In this document: piece by piece, positions 22,773-33,811 of the stretch
Position numbering within the stretch: position 1 is the stretch's first letter
Layout: each line of letters begins with the position of its first letter
Source: Falciphora oryzae
Taxonomy: Eukaryota > Ascomycota > Sordariomycetes > Magnaporthales > Magnaporthaceae
Direction of reading: 5' to 3'
Length of the DNA: 64,000 bases
NCBI GenBank assembly: GCA_000733355.1
Contig: JNVV01000018.1
Coordinates: 310,001-374,000, forward strand
Position numbers and translations under genes: made by a program
The notes under the pieces: model-generated
Database searches by the model: none
What the model was told of the DNA's origin: nothing
The model's input: the letters and a program-made list of their open reading frames with translations, nothing else

Positions 22773-24726
22773 TTTTGCTGGTAGTTGGTGGGTTTGGTTG
22801 GTGGTGTTTTGGTGGTTGTGGATAAAAATAAAGCGAAAAGATATTTGCTTTGATAATGTAAAGACCGACCGGCGGAAAAAGAATGGAAGTTACCAGGAAA
22901 AAAGAAGGTGTGTTGGTGAAGGCTGGAGTTGGAGGCTTGGAGTGAGGAACAGAAGAGAAGGTGGCGAGAAACAAAGGCGCCCGCGTCCATATTTTATATC
23001 TGGACGCGGCACGACGGCATTGTCGGGAGTCGGTGTCGACGATGGGGCGGACGGCGAGAGCGAGGTGGGCCACTGGGCCACGAATGTGTGCGGGCCAGAA
23101 AAAAAAAAAAAAAGAAAAGGGGCCGAGGACCCCGTCTTCGGCCTCCTCCTTGCCCGTAGATCCTATCTCGCCAAAGGCCCAACCCAAGACAGGGGCCCGT
23201 TTAACAGGGGGGACCCGGGCGTAGTCGCAGATCCGACACGCAGGTCGGCAGCGGTTACCGTTGCGCTGCCTGCCTCCTGCCTGGTCGAACATGACACAAG
23301 CAACGGGCGTGTGATAAAACGTGCTCTTGAGGCTCAGTGGCGGTGGTGTTGCACTGGCCGCCGCCCGGTGCTACCCTACGTGGTATATCGATCTCAGGCG
23401 GCTGAGCCGTTGCAGATATGGTGGTGGCATAGGGGCTGCATTGCGACGGATAGCACTCTGATGGGCCAGAACACACGCAGGACCCTGGCTCTCCAAGCGC
23501 TCTGATGGGTGCCGGCTGAAGTTGTCGGCATGCCTGACACTGAACCTCGTCGTGTCTGGCATCGTCTAGACCTGTCCGAAAGGAAGGGGATGCATGCCAG
23601 CCCAGGCACAAAGGCGGCTGCGCCCGCGGAAAGCCGAAAAGCAAATCGGACGACAAATCCTCGGCTCTCCAACGCAAAACGAGATAAACTTTTCGCAGCT
23701 CAAAAACTGGAAGTGCGGGGTGGGGCCCCAGCTGCTGGCGGCGTATCAGCGCCGTCTCGAAGATCTGAAACGGGGGCGGCGCCGACGCGTCATTCGCTAG
23801 CGTGCACAAATCCGTCCTGGCCCCAACGGCTGCACGCCGACCAAACAGGACTAGCGGGCCCACCCCGCCAAAACAGTCGTAGCGGTCTCCGTGGACCCTG
23901 GTCCAGATTCTTTGAGCCTCCATCCTTTCCACGTCGGTGGTCGGGTTCCCTCTTCTGGAAAAAAGTAAGGCCTCCATGCCAACGAACACTTTGCGTGACA
24001 CGAGACGGCGCTGCTGGCTGCTGCCTTTCTGCGACAAGCCAGTTCGGTCCCACCGCTCTGGTTGGCGCATCCCTTGCTCAATTCACCATGGATGGCGGGC
24101 CGATGATTGACGGCTATGATCAGACGGACAACTACAGATCAATGCTTCTGGAGAGCCTGCGCGTGATCGTCGCCCTTCCCCCAGATTTTCCTCAATGTTC
24201 GGCTGTCGGCACCGATCCGTCCAGTCGGCCTGCAACCGACGGCCTGCCTGTCCCTGATGTGGCCAAGCCCTCAGTCGTTGCGGGCATGGCTAGTCGAGCG
24301 CTTCGTGCGACACGGCGAGGAGTCGAGCGAGGGTGTGGGCATTCGCCGCCGGGCATTTCAGGGGGCGCGTTGCTACTGGAAACACAGAAAAAAAAAACCC
24401 CCCATCATTTGGATCTCGGCATCTCTCCTCATCGTCCCCACCCCGACTCTATCTCGTACGCGAGGGCGCTAGTCGTCAGTATCGAACGACTTCCCCTTAA
24501 GCTTATCCGAACTCACCAAGGACAGTAGACGCTTTTCCTTGGGTCAGTTTATTGACCTGTCAGCTTTGAATTGCACAATCAGATTGTTCAGTGGGCCCAA
24601 GTGTTCTTTGTTTGTGGTTGGTTCTTGCCAACCCTGTCTCCTCTCGCTACCATCACGGTTCTCTTATCATCCAAGATTACCATTTTGCCGTGAGCACAGT
24701 ATACCAAGCCCCTCGGCGACGCTCCA
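22773..24726. other. Spacer with the promoter of the small secreted protein gene
   Basis: 22773-23010 is the promoter and leader of the gene at 22772. From 23010 to 24726 there are open frames on both strands but no recognisable domain. A-runs occur at 23100-23113 and near 24392. Confidence 0.5.
22981..23009. promoter_or_regulatory. Perfect 9-bp inverted repeat around a TATA element
   Basis: CCGCGTCCA (22981-22989) and TGGACGCGG (23001-23009) are exact reverse complements around an 11-nt AT-rich spacer, TATTTTATATC, which holds the TATA-like motif. It lies about 210 bases upstream of the small secreted protein start. CCG...CGG ends resemble binding sites of Zn2Cys6 dimers. Confidence 0.5.
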
Positions 24727-26104
24727 CTAAGGCAGCGGCACCTCGTACGAAAATTGTGGCAGGCCAGCCCAGAGAGGGAACGAGTTCCTGGCCGCGAGGT
24801 ACCTCTCCTTGGGCAGCATCCCACGCACGTCTGTCCGGACAGGCCCCTTGTTCGCCAGCGGCACGCCCTGCAGCCTGTCGTCGACCCAGCGCAGCCAGAG
24901 CTGCCGCGTCGCCAGCATGAGGAATGTGTGGCCCACCCCCTCCGCAACAACCAGTTCAAGGTCGTTCTGGGGATGCCGTTGCCACGTCCTCTCTACCTGC
25001 CCGACGGCCGTCTCGGGCAGCACGATGTCGCCCGCGTCGCCCTGGACCACCAGCAGCGGGCCCGCGAAGCCGCGCCGCCCCACGCTGGCCAGGTCCGACA
25101 GCGCCGCGCCGTACCAGCTCTCGTTCCAGTCCAGGGGCAGCAGCTGCTGGAACGCCACCAGACCCGCGTCCACCTCGCGCGCAAGCCGCAGCCGCGCCGC
25201 GCCGAGCGGCGTCATCCAGTCTGTGACCTCGAAGTCGGGGAACACCGAGGCCCAGGCTCAGCGCGTTCGTCGGCGCGACCCAGGGCCCCGGGACGCCGAA
25301 AAGCTCCCGAGCCGGGCTCAGTGCCACGGCGCCCCGGTAGCCGGCGTGCAGGTCTGCGAACTCGCCCTTGCCGTCGTTGCCGAGGGCCTCGGCCACAGCC
25401 CACGCGGCGCTCACGCCGTGAAGTGCGTCAACGGCCAGCGACGGCAAGATGGAGTACTGGTGGTGGATGGGACTCCCGTCTCACGACGCCGACACGCCGA
25501 GGCCGTTGTAGTCGGGCGCGAAGACGGCGTAGCCCGCCTGCGCGAGCGCAAACGGGCCCATCTCGTCGTACCAGAGACTGCGGTGCGCGGAGGGCGCCTG
25601 GGGCGCGAAGAAGCCGCTGGTGCCGTGGGTCCAGACCACCATCTTGGCCCTTTTGCCATCGCCGGTGGTGGTGGGGCGCGGCACGTAGGGCCACAGGACG
25701 AAGCCCGAGGTCGGGATGACGGTCCCGTTGGTGCTCCTGCTCGTGTAGATGATGCGCGAGAGCGACGTCCACGGTGGCAGCGTGTATGCAGACGCGTCGG
25801 TCCGCTCCTGGACCTTGAGCACCGCGCCGGGTGCCAGGTGCCCCGAGGTGTTGGCGAGCGGGGGCAGGGTGTAGAAGTCGTCGTGACGCGGCCCGCCGAA
25901 CGCCAGCTGCGTGCAGTCAAAGTCGATGATGGCCTGGAGGCTCTCGACGAGGGCGCCGTCAAGCTGCGTCGCCTCGATCTGAGCCGTGGTAAAGGTGAAT
26001 GTGGAGTTGAAACCCGTGTCGTGGGGAGCGCCCAAGCCGAGTTGGCCTGCGGCCTGAGCCGCGAATACGGAGAGGAAGGCTCCAAAGAGCGTCTTGGGTG
26101 CCAT
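24727..26104 (-). pseudogene. Broken secreted alpha/beta hydrolase (lipase-like)
   Basis: The start at 26104 begins a signal peptide (MAPKTLFGAFLSVFAAQAAG), then VVWTHGTSGFF, the HG oxyanion strand of alpha/beta hydrolases, and FAPDYNGLG. An in-frame TGA at 25483-25481 ends the frame. The same frame continues beyond it with homologous sequence (AVDALHGVSAAWAVAEALG, then GYRGAVALSPARE). The nucleophile elbow GxSxGG expected before AAWAVAEAL is absent, so a segment was deleted. Near 25260-25245 the frame shifts, then runs to 24727 with FPDFEVTDWMTPLG, LVVQGDAGDIVLPE (acid region) and AEGVGHTFLM (catalytic His). Three independent lesions make it a pseudogene. The 28-nt GTGAGA...CCACCAG stretch over the stop is too short to be an intron. 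Confidence 0.85.
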
Positions 26105-27035
26105 GGTGGGGAGTCCGAGTGGATTGTAGGCGATGAGGGCTGAAGACCTGTCTTCTCTTCATCTGATTGTCCAGCACCCTTCTCTCTCTTTATATATTCA
26201 CCATTCCGCAGATTTCCATGTCGGATATAACATGTCTATGTCGGAGTGGATTCTTGGCGTCATTGCCGTTCTGGGCCTCACATGCGCCAAGTCCGAGGTG
26301 CAGAACGAAACGTCTATGGCCGGCTTTCCCATACGGGGAGATTTGGTAAGCTACAGTTAGATTGCTTGCAATGCGTGCTTACCAACATCTCCACAGGTTC
26401 GCATGGAGACATGTTACTCTCCAGGTCACTGTCTCCCTAGGCAGACACTTGTCTGCGAAATGCCCTCCCTTCCCTGGCATGAAGGAAACGCTGTGGGTCT
26501 TATGGTAGCTATCACGCCATCTGATTTGTAACCTGTCTAGGCGGCTGAATCTGCGCAGCCTTACGGCGGCAGCAACCCGTTCGCCCAAAGTCGGTAGTGC
26601 AGAGGAGTCCGTTCCAGCGTTAAGGACGGCCCGGAGTCGGTTGAATATAGAATATTGCTTACATATCTGTTCGGTAGGGCAGGAAGTCAGGTCCTCAAAT
26701 GTGTACTGGGTGACGACGATTGACATCATCTGTCGGAAGCTGGAGTGAACCAGACGAAGTAGAGCCCTGCCCTCGGTGGCCTTGCAGATAATGGCGAGGG
26801 GGGCGCGCAAAAAGCAAAATCGCCATTGGAACTTCTTGGCAGTCTTGGAGCCTCCGCGACGAGAATCAGTTGATGGGTATGTGATAAATTGACCAACTCG
26901 AACCTGCATATCTCCAATACTAAATCCATGTCCAATGCTAAGCCCATGCTTGTCCAAAACCATAAACGCCTTCGTAACATTTCGATCGTGATATTCCCGC
27001 CTTTTTTTGCGGTGACTGTTCGGGGCATCATCCTT
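26105..27035. other. Spacer, no supported gene
   Basis: The 930 bases lie between the hydrolase pseudogene start and the 3' end of the RNase H-like gene. Open frames at 26379-27031 show no domain. Confidence 0.5.
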
Positions 27036-27734
27036 TTAATGTGCCCTCAATGCCAAGGGCGCCACCTCCACATCCCATTGCCGATCCCACACCTTCAGGA
27101 CCGACGGCGAGTCCAGCGTCAAGACCTTTGCGTTCCTGTGCCTCGCCGTCCCGATCCCGGCGCCGGCGGGGATCAGCAACCTCTTGCGCGACGCCGCGAC
27201 GGGGCGGTCCCTCTGCGCCTGCAGCCTGTCGAGCTGCTTGTTGCACTCGACGTCCGCGACGTAGTTCTCCGCGCTCGACACGTGCCTGACCCTGATCATC
27301 CCCAACCCGCTCAGGCGCTCGTACAGTTGACGGGCGTCGGCGAGCAGGTCCCTATTGGGCCTGTCAGCCATGGCGGCGCTCTTGGGGTCGAAGGCCGACG
27401 CCTCGAGGACCGACACGACGGCGTAGGCCGAGTCGGAGCAGATGGTGACGTCCGGGTAGCGCACGCCGGGCAGGCGCGCGGTGAACTTCCAGAAGACGCG
27501 CAACGCCGACTCCATGGCCATGACGATGGCCGTCAGCTCGGCGCGCTTGTCTGTCGGCGGCGGGGCGGCGGGGAGCAGGCGGGTGCGGGTGCCGACCTTG
27601 AGGGAGGGGAGGTAGGAGCGACCGTTGTGGTCGAGCCCGACGAGGACCCAGGTCGCGGCGCTCAGGGGAGTCGTGGAGGAGCTGTCTGGCCACCGGCAGC
27701 AGCTGTCGACGCGGTAGGTCATCTTGACGGACAT
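27036..27734 (-). CDS. Stand-alone RNase H-fold protein (paralogue A)
   Basis: A single exon of 232 residues. The start at 27734 was chosen over an upstream in-frame ATG because it aligns with the starts of two paralogues in this window. The RNase H1-type acidic positions are present: Asp in YRVDS, Glu in RAELTAIVMA, Asp in ICSDSAY and Asp in NYVADVECN, with a His in RVRHVSS before the last one. It may therefore be catalytically competent on RNA-DNA hybrids; this is inferred from residues only. There is no gag, RT or integrase nearby, so it is not simply part of a retroelement. A basic C-terminal extension of about 60 residues follows the domain. Neighbours are a HET gene and two broken paralogues, all three paralogues on the minus strand. 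Confidence 0.75.
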   Translation of the reverse strand: MSVKMTYRVDSCCRWPDSSSTTPLSAATWVLVGLDHNGRSYLPSLKVGTRTRLLPAAPPPTDKRAELTAIVMAMESALRVFWKFTARLPGVRYPDVTICSDSAYAVVSVLEASAFDPKSAAMADRPNRDLLADARQLYERLSGLGMIRVRHVSSAENYVADVECNKQLDRLQAQRDRPVAASRKRLLIPAGAGIGTARHRNAKVLTLDSPSVLKVWDRQWDVEVAPLALRAH

Positions 27735-29464
27735 GGTTGTGGTGGCTGTGATACGGCTGTGAGAACCCGCGGGTCTAGCTTGAACCTTGGAGATACAACA
27801 AAGGAGAAGACGCGAGAAGGGCGAGGGCTGGGAGATGGAGGTGGGTGGCGACATTTGCAAGTTCGGTTGACAGCCGGAGACGCATCTTTAATAAATGTCT
27901 GGGCATGGAAGGTTCACGCTAAATATGGCATCATGTTGGGATGAACATAATGGCCCCCCGGCAGTCTCGGCATTGTGGAGGGTTTGCGGGCATTTTCCCC
28001 GCCTGGCGGTCCAAGGCAGATGGATGGGATGAAAGGAAGCTTTCTGCACAGCGAGCAGATGGCACGGCAGTCAAACGCAACCTGGAGTGAGTGATCAGAC
28101 CTGGGCACCGGGGAGCGGCCTCCTTGATTGGATATGCGGGAACGCATTACTTGTCGCTGCAACAGGAGTTGCTCGTCCGAGCCTCTGACGCAACCGACTG
28201 ATTCGTTCTCTAGGCTCTCCATCTGCATGGGAAAGCTTCAAGCGATTAATAGAAGCTAAAGGTGGGATTTTTGCTTCGGTGGAAGGCCCGTGGCAGGATA
28301 ATTATAGCAGCCCAATCCCCACCGTCGTGGTTCTTTGCAACCTGGGGTCGCAGGAGCAGTGGAGGTTGTGCACGTGCGCTTCCGAGCGTGGCCCGGTCGA
28401 AACTGGTGAGCTGCTATATATATATATATATATATAAGGTAGAATGTCACCGTGATTAACTTTTAGAATGATCTTGTTTGTTGCTCGGAGAGACCATGGC
28501 GATGCAGATGCCCATGCCTCGGTGTATAGGAAAAGCTGAAAACGAGGCGGGCGACTGGTTATAGCTCGAGAAGACACCTAACCCAGAGGACCATTCCCAT
28601 CACAAGGAACAGAGCCTCGACTGGCATGTTGTGTCCGTGCTTTACAAGCCCGTCAACATGACTGTCGCACAGATGCGCCACTACGGTATACTGTGCTTTA
28701 CTGTCACCAACACTGCTCTTTAGACCGTGCAACAAGGACCTCGGAGGGCTGAGAATCGAGGTCTGACCAAAGTCAGGTAGGGCAGAGTGACTGCCAAACA
28801 TCCGGGTCGCGCCTTCCACATCCATCCACCATGGCCTCGGCAGCCAGGTTGGCGTGACTCGTTTCAGCCCATCCCTTCCACTCGACGCCAGACACCATCC
28901 CACAAGGCCACCGGTCTGGTTGAGCCCGATTGTAAAACCCTGTGCGATTCATGCAGTTGTCGACAACCACAAATGATATCAAGACTCTCGCCCAAGAGTG
29001 TTCCGTAACCGAGCACAAGCGGCTTTTGCTTTTTTGCCCTTCTTTTTTTTTCTTTTTCTTTCCAAGACTGATGGTCGGTAGCTCGTGAGCTGAACATCCA
29101 CCGCAGACACACTACCAGCGCCGCTCTGTGGCGGCGCCGTATTCTGCAGCTAGGATGCAGCTTTGGCGTCGAGTGCGAGGCGCTGCCAATGGGCTGAGAA
29201 TCCGGCAGTGTGGCGATGCATCAATGTGCTCTTTCAAGCCTCGAGCTACTGTAGCCATGCGGCCTTCGCCAGGTCGTGTGATGGCGCTAATTTGTCGAGA
29301 TGGTATCGGCAGCTGACGAGACGGGAATGAGAAGGTTTATGCACAAAAGCTAGAATCCCCCTCCCCCTCCAAACCTACGATTGCAACCATCTCCGGCCAT
29401 TGTTCCGCCCCTTCACGGTGAAGCGACTCCAACTCGTGTCAGGACCCCTTCGGATCAACAGGAA
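27735..29464. other. Spacer upstream of the HET gene
   Basis: No supported gene. It contains a (TA)11 microsatellite and a CT-rich leader before 29465. An open frame continues upstream of 29465 to about 29381 but has no ATG. Confidence 0.5.
28415..28436. repeat. (TA)11 microsatellite
   Basis: Eleven uninterrupted TA units in an otherwise mixed-composition spacer. Confidence 0.9.
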
Positions 29465-32116
29465 ATGGCCGTCACGCGGAAGAATATCAGCAGCACTGCT
29501 GCAATAATACTGGCGGATCGGCGAGAGGACATTGATATCACTCCCGACTGCCCTCAACGCCCTTACATATCACTCTGCCTTCCACGCGACGTCAAGGCGG
29601 TGGAAAGCGTCACCTTCACCATCGAGGCCCACGACCAAGGATTCTGCGACAATAAAGCTGCCGGCATCTGGACCTGGTTTGATGTACACTTCTCAAGGCC
29701 GTCGGGGTGGGACATTCCAACGCCCAAGCACGTTTGGACGAATCCAGTTGCCGAATGGAGCTTTACCGAGACGACCAGGACATGGTCGCCGAGCGATGCC
29801 GACCCGGGTGTCCGCGAGATTGTGGCGAGCCTCGGGGCCAACGACACCATCCACGTCGTCCCCAAAGCCAAGTTCCCCGGCTGGCGGAACTACATCCGCA
29901 GGGTCTCGGTCGAGGTTCGGTGTGCCCTTGGCCCAGAACCGTCACAGCAAGGGGGCTCGGAATTGGACCGAGTCGCGGCGCCTACGGGTCATTACAGACC
30001 TCTGAATACCCAGTCAAAGGAGATCAGGCTCTTGTACCTCCACTCGGGACCCCAAGACAGCCCACTTTCCTGCCACCTTGAGACGGTGGTTCTTGACGAC
30101 CCCGATCTCCCAGCTTTCGAAGCGCTATCCTATTGCTGGGGAAGCACAACAAACGTCATGCCATTGAATGCGCTGGGTGGAGAAAGCAATCAGCCACACA
30201 CCATGGGCATCACGGTCAACCTTGACACGGCGCTGAGACGCCTCCGCCGGCCAGAAGGCATGCCCTCTCGTCCAATATGGGTCGATGCGGTATGCATCAA
30301 CCAGCATGACCTGGGTGAGCGCAGTTCACAGGTGTTGATCATGGGCAAGATATTCACGACGGCCTCCTCGGTTATCATCTGGCTGGGCGACTCGGACCGG
30401 CTAGCCCTCAAAGCGGTCAGGATCCTGCGCACCGATTTCACCCAATACCAAACCTGGAGGCTCACGAACAGGGACACAGTCCCGCCTCTGACTTGCACGG
30501 ACCACATAGCGAGGGAGGAGTGGGACAAGATGTATCCTGACTACATCAGGGCATTGTCGCGCTTCTTCAGCTATCCCTGGTTCAGCAGGGTCTGGGTGGT
30601 GCAGGAGCGCTGGCTTTCCAGGAAGGCGGTGGTGCACTGCGGCGAGGAGACGGTGTCCTGGGACTCGATCATGATGGCAAGCTACTGGCTGCGAGGAGGG
30701 GGCGGGCCCGGCATCGGTTGGACAACGCTCCCTTCGCTGTGGACGACAATCGAGGAGGGACGGGACGACATCTCGGCAATCTTGCCCACTCCGTCAACGG
30801 AGATGTCGGCGCAAGACCAGTCTGTAACGAACAAGCGTCGGGTCAAGATGCTGACCCTCGTGCTCGGCAGCCTCGAGCTCCGCGCCTCTGATCCGAGGGA
30901 CAGGATCTTTGCCATGCTGGGGCTCGGCGAAGAAACAAGCACTCAGGATGGCATTCCGCTGCCTTTGCTGCCAGACTACAAAAAGCCCGTCTCCCGAGTC
31001 TATACCGACTTTACCCGCTGGTGGATCCAGACCTACAAGAAACTCAGCGTTTTGTCGGCTGTTCATGCCATCATAGGCAGGACGTGGCAGGACATGGGAA
31101 TGCACCCTGGGGAGGCTCTGGAGTCTGGTTCCCAGCGCCAGCACCGCCAAGACAGCACTGAGACAGAGGCCCCTTCATGGGCCATACCCGACGACGGCAA
31201 CTCACTCTGGGCGGCTCAGGCTCTTGGCCTGCAACCGAATCTGTTCTGCGCGACGGGGGGCACTGCGGTCAACTTGAAGACCTGTCACTTGGAGAGTCAC
31301 AACGGAAGGTTTTTGGTCCTGGAGGGCGAGCGCGTTGGCAAAATTAAGGAAATAGGACCGTTCGAGATCCTCGAGGATGAGGTCTGGCGGGCCGAGACAA
31401 CCCGCCCATTTGAGATGCCGACGGACCAAGACCAAGACGAGACTGACCCGAGCCGTAGGGATATCATAGCCACCTTCATGCACATTTTCGACCCGGCTGG
31501 GACGTTCGGGATCTGGAATAATAATTCCACCATCCAAGCAAACGCTGCCTGGTCTCAGTCCGGACACCTGCCGAGGGCTTTTCTTACCCACCTTGGGGAG
31601 CACGACTTTGGATCTTCGAGACAAAGGCTGGGCCGTGAAGACTTTAGCGGCATACACTTCCCTTGTATTTCGGATTGCCACTTTAGACTGGAGGCGCCGA
31701 GGCCCAATATCCCGGTCGTCAACGTTGCTGCCGACCACGGCCAGGCAAACTCGGGGAGGGCAGAAGACAGCACCGAGGCCGAACTTGAGAATCATCCAGA
31801 AATATCCCAAGACGATTCTGACAGCGACAGCGGATCAAGTTCTCCTTGCCCTGCCCAGGCCCTCGAAGGGCTGTGCCCTGCGGGTGCAGGGCCTGGCGAC
31901 ATCGTTGTTCTGCTGTATGGCGGCGACGTCCCGTTCATCCTGCGCGAGCAGCCGAGCGGTGCTGCCGGGGCCGTCTCGCCGGAGCAGGACTGCTGCCTGC
32001 CTCCCGGGCGACGGGCTTATTCGTTCGTTGGGGAGTGCTACCTGAAGGGACATATGAGCGGCAAAGCTTTCGAGGCCAGGCAGGGGACCACGCCCGAGTG
32101 GTTCACGTTGGTCTGA
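29465..32116 (+). CDS. HET-domain protein (heterokaryon incompatibility type)
   Basis: HET-domain proteins trigger cell death after non-self recognition in filamentous fungi. The gene is a single exon of 883 residues, and the first ATG in the frame is 29465. Residues about 1-170 form a beta-rich domain (VTFTIEAHDQGF, GIWTWFDVHF, FPGWRNYIRRVSVEV) that I have seen in front of other fungal HET or ankyrin/NACHT proteins; its role is unclear. The HET domain spans about residues 218-395 with FEALSYCWGS, PIWVDAVCINQHD, TASSVIIWLGDSD and FSRVWVVQERW. The C-terminus has the usual barrel-like end (GDIVVLLYGGDVPFILR, SFVGECYLKGHMSG). No stop or frameshift was found, so it appears intact. It sits between RNase H-like paralogues A and B. 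Its partner cannot be inferred. Confidence 0.9.
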   Translation: MAVTRKNISSTAAIILADRREDIDITPDCPQRPYISLCLPRDVKAVESVTFTIEAHDQGFCDNKAAGIWTWFDVHFSRPSGWDIPTPKHVWTNPVAEWSFTETTRTWSPSDADPGVREIVASLGANDTIHVVPKAKFPGWRNYIRRVSVEVRCALGPEPSQQGGSELDRVAAPTGHYRPLNTQSKEIRLLYLHSGPQDSPLSCHLETVVLDDPDLPAFEALSYCWGSTTNVMPLNALGGESNQPHTMGITVNLDTALRRLRRPEGMPSRPIWVDAVCINQHDLGERSSQVLIMGKIFTTASSVIIWLGDSDRLALKAVRILRTDFTQYQTWRLTNRDTVPPLTCTDHIAREEWDKMYPDYIRALSRFFSYPWFSRVWVVQERWLSRKAVVHCGEETVSWDSIMMASYWLRGGGGPGIGWTTLPSLWTTIEEGRDDISAILPTPSTEMSAQDQSVTNKRRVKMLTLVLGSLELRASDPRDRIFAMLGLGEETSTQDGIPLPLLPDYKKPVSRVYTDFTRWWIQTYKKLSVLSAVHAIIGRTWQDMGMHPGEALESGSQRQHRQDSTETEAPSWAIPDDGNSLWAAQALGLQPNLFCATGGTAVNLKTCHLESHNGRFLVLEGERVGKIKEIGPFEILEDEVWRAETTRPFEMPTDQDQDETDPSRRDIIATFMHIFDPAGTFGIWNNNSTIQANAAWSQSGHLPRAFLTHLGEHDFGSSRQRLGREDFSGIHFPCISDCHFRLEAPRPNIPVVNVAADHGQANSGRAEDSTEAELENHPEISQDDSDSDSGSSSPCPAQALEGLCPAGAGPGDIVVLLYGGDVPFILREQPSGAAGAVSPEQDCCLPPGRRAYSFVGECYLKGHMSGKAFEARQGTTPEWFTLV

Positions 32117-32335
32117 GTTACCGTGCCTAGGAACGCCGCATATGCACACACTCCCCCGGCATGGCCAAACAGGCCGCTGCATACTGTAGGGTGGAAGATG
32201 CCCCCATACTAACTTTCCTCTGTTAAGTACATAGGCTTGTTGTTTTTGATAAGAGACGCCGGCTTTGGAAATTCTGTATCTCGCCGCCACTTGAAAGAAC
32301 CCTCCATCCACGCAAAGCCTGTCATCACCGGGTGG

Positions 32336-32981
32336 CTATGTCAGGTAGCGTCGCGTGGGCCGCGCTGGAAATCCCTTGAGCACCTCCAGCACTCCACTCT
32401 GTGAGGCCGCAGATTTCTCGGCGGAGGCCTTCCCGCCGGGCAGCCCCCTCCGCTGCAGCGGCGGGTACGACGCCATTGCCTTGTATAGGCGCGCATCCTT
32501 CTCCTGCTCGTCCAGGACCCCAGCGCAGAGGCCGGCGATATACTGTTCGTCTGCCTCGCTCAGCACCTGAAACCGCACCATATCGCCTCCCAGCCGGCGC
32601 TTCAGGGCGTTGATGCGATCGCGCAGGCCCATGCCGTCCCAGCCGCCCCCAGAACGAAACCACGTGCGATTACTGAGACAGGTGTTGGTTGCGGACGTAG
32701 CTGTCGTCCGTCAAAATCCGGACTTCGAGGCTGTCCTCGCCAAGGCCCATTGCCGAGGATATCTCGAGCGCCCACTCCGGCGCCATGACGATGGCCGCCC
32801 TGTTGGCCCGGCAGGAGCGGGGTGGCGGGTGTCAGGGCAGCGCGCAGGTCCGCCACCAGCTTATCTCGCGGACGCCTCGGCCGTTGTCGAACGCGGCCAG
32901 GAAGCAAGCTGCGGCGCCGATAGAACTCGGCCACGGACCGCGGCAAGCGCCGTATGCCTCGAACTGTATCTTGAAAGCCAT
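32336..32981 (-). pseudogene. RNase H-fold paralogue B, broken
   Basis: It starts at ATG 32981 (MAFKIQFEAYGACRG), aligned with paralogues A and C. The frame meets TGA after CALP and TAA after HLSQ, then needs a frame change near 32640 to enter GLRDRINALKRRLGGD and the stop at 32336. The fold order is kept: first strand, RANRAAIVMAPEWALEIS helix, LEVRILTDDS strand, terminal helix EQYIAGLCAG. Of the four catalytic acids only the one in TDDS remains. The first-strand Asp (AYGAC), the helix Glu (RANRAAI) and the last Asp are gone. Confidence 0.65.
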
Positions 32982-33811
32982 GGCCGTCTGGAGTTTTTAC
33001 TGTTAGGGCTGTCGGTTGGCAGAGAGGTATCAGATCGTGCGAGAGCGTGTTGATGTAGCTCCCTGACGACGCCCCCAGCGAGCGCGAAGAATGTTGGAGA
33101 TGCTGGGCACTAAGGCAACCGCCCTCGGAGCTGTGGGCCACCCCTTAAGTATGTACGCATGTAGGAAAGTTCGTGAACAATAGGCTCTCAAACAGAGAAA
33201 ACGGGGGCCTACGTTGGACATCAAGTTGAATCTTTCGAAGCACGGGGTCAGCTGAGACGGGATGGGAAAAGGGTTTCGGCACTGGAAGAAGGCGGGCAAG
33301 TGCGTGCCGAGTACAGGCACACCCGGACGCTCTGCGCTCTAGCTTTCCGGAGAAACTCAAAGCTCAGTCTGGCCGGTGATCGGCAGCGTGGTCATCGCGC
33401 CCGCCCGCTGCCGGCTTTGGTGTTGCCGGCGCTGATCGTCGGAGCAACGCGGGTGATCTCGTCGGCATACTCCTCGGAGAACCAGGGCTTCTGGTGCCGT
33501 CTTTGCGGCCGGCAGCCGCGCCAGGTACTACAAGGTCAAGACGTGCAATGAACCTTTGGGGAGAGGATCAGTGGTGGGGGCCTTTTCCCTGTTCATTATT
33601 TCCATCCGATGATATGTCGCTGCCCTGGGCTACTGCTATACAATGATGTTGGCCTGATAACGGCCAATAGTTCGCTAAGCGGCTGTTAAACTGCCGTTTG
33701 TATCCATCATCCAAAAAGCGTATGAACCCTGGAGCGGCTTTCAGTGCGCTGCATAGTGGAGCACGAGCTTGATCACGCCGCGGCCACCGGCTGCTGCTTT
33801 GGCACAGACTG
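32982..33811. other. Spacer, no supported gene
   Basis: It separates the two broken RNase H-fold copies. Short open frames only. Confidence 0.5.

Noticed and set aside
23255..24528. Open frames of 271 (-) and 339 (+) codons in the spacer
   Set aside because: No signal peptide, domain, splice logic or promoter; composition resembles random GC-rich sequence.
25456..25483. GTGAGA...CCACCAG as an intron removing the stop in the hydrolase
   Set aside because: 28 nt is far below the usual fungal intron length, and other lesions remain.
24809..26143. 444-codon plus-strand frame over the hydrolase pseudogene
   Set aside because: Antisense to a segment with clear alpha/beta hydrolase sequence; no domain of its own.
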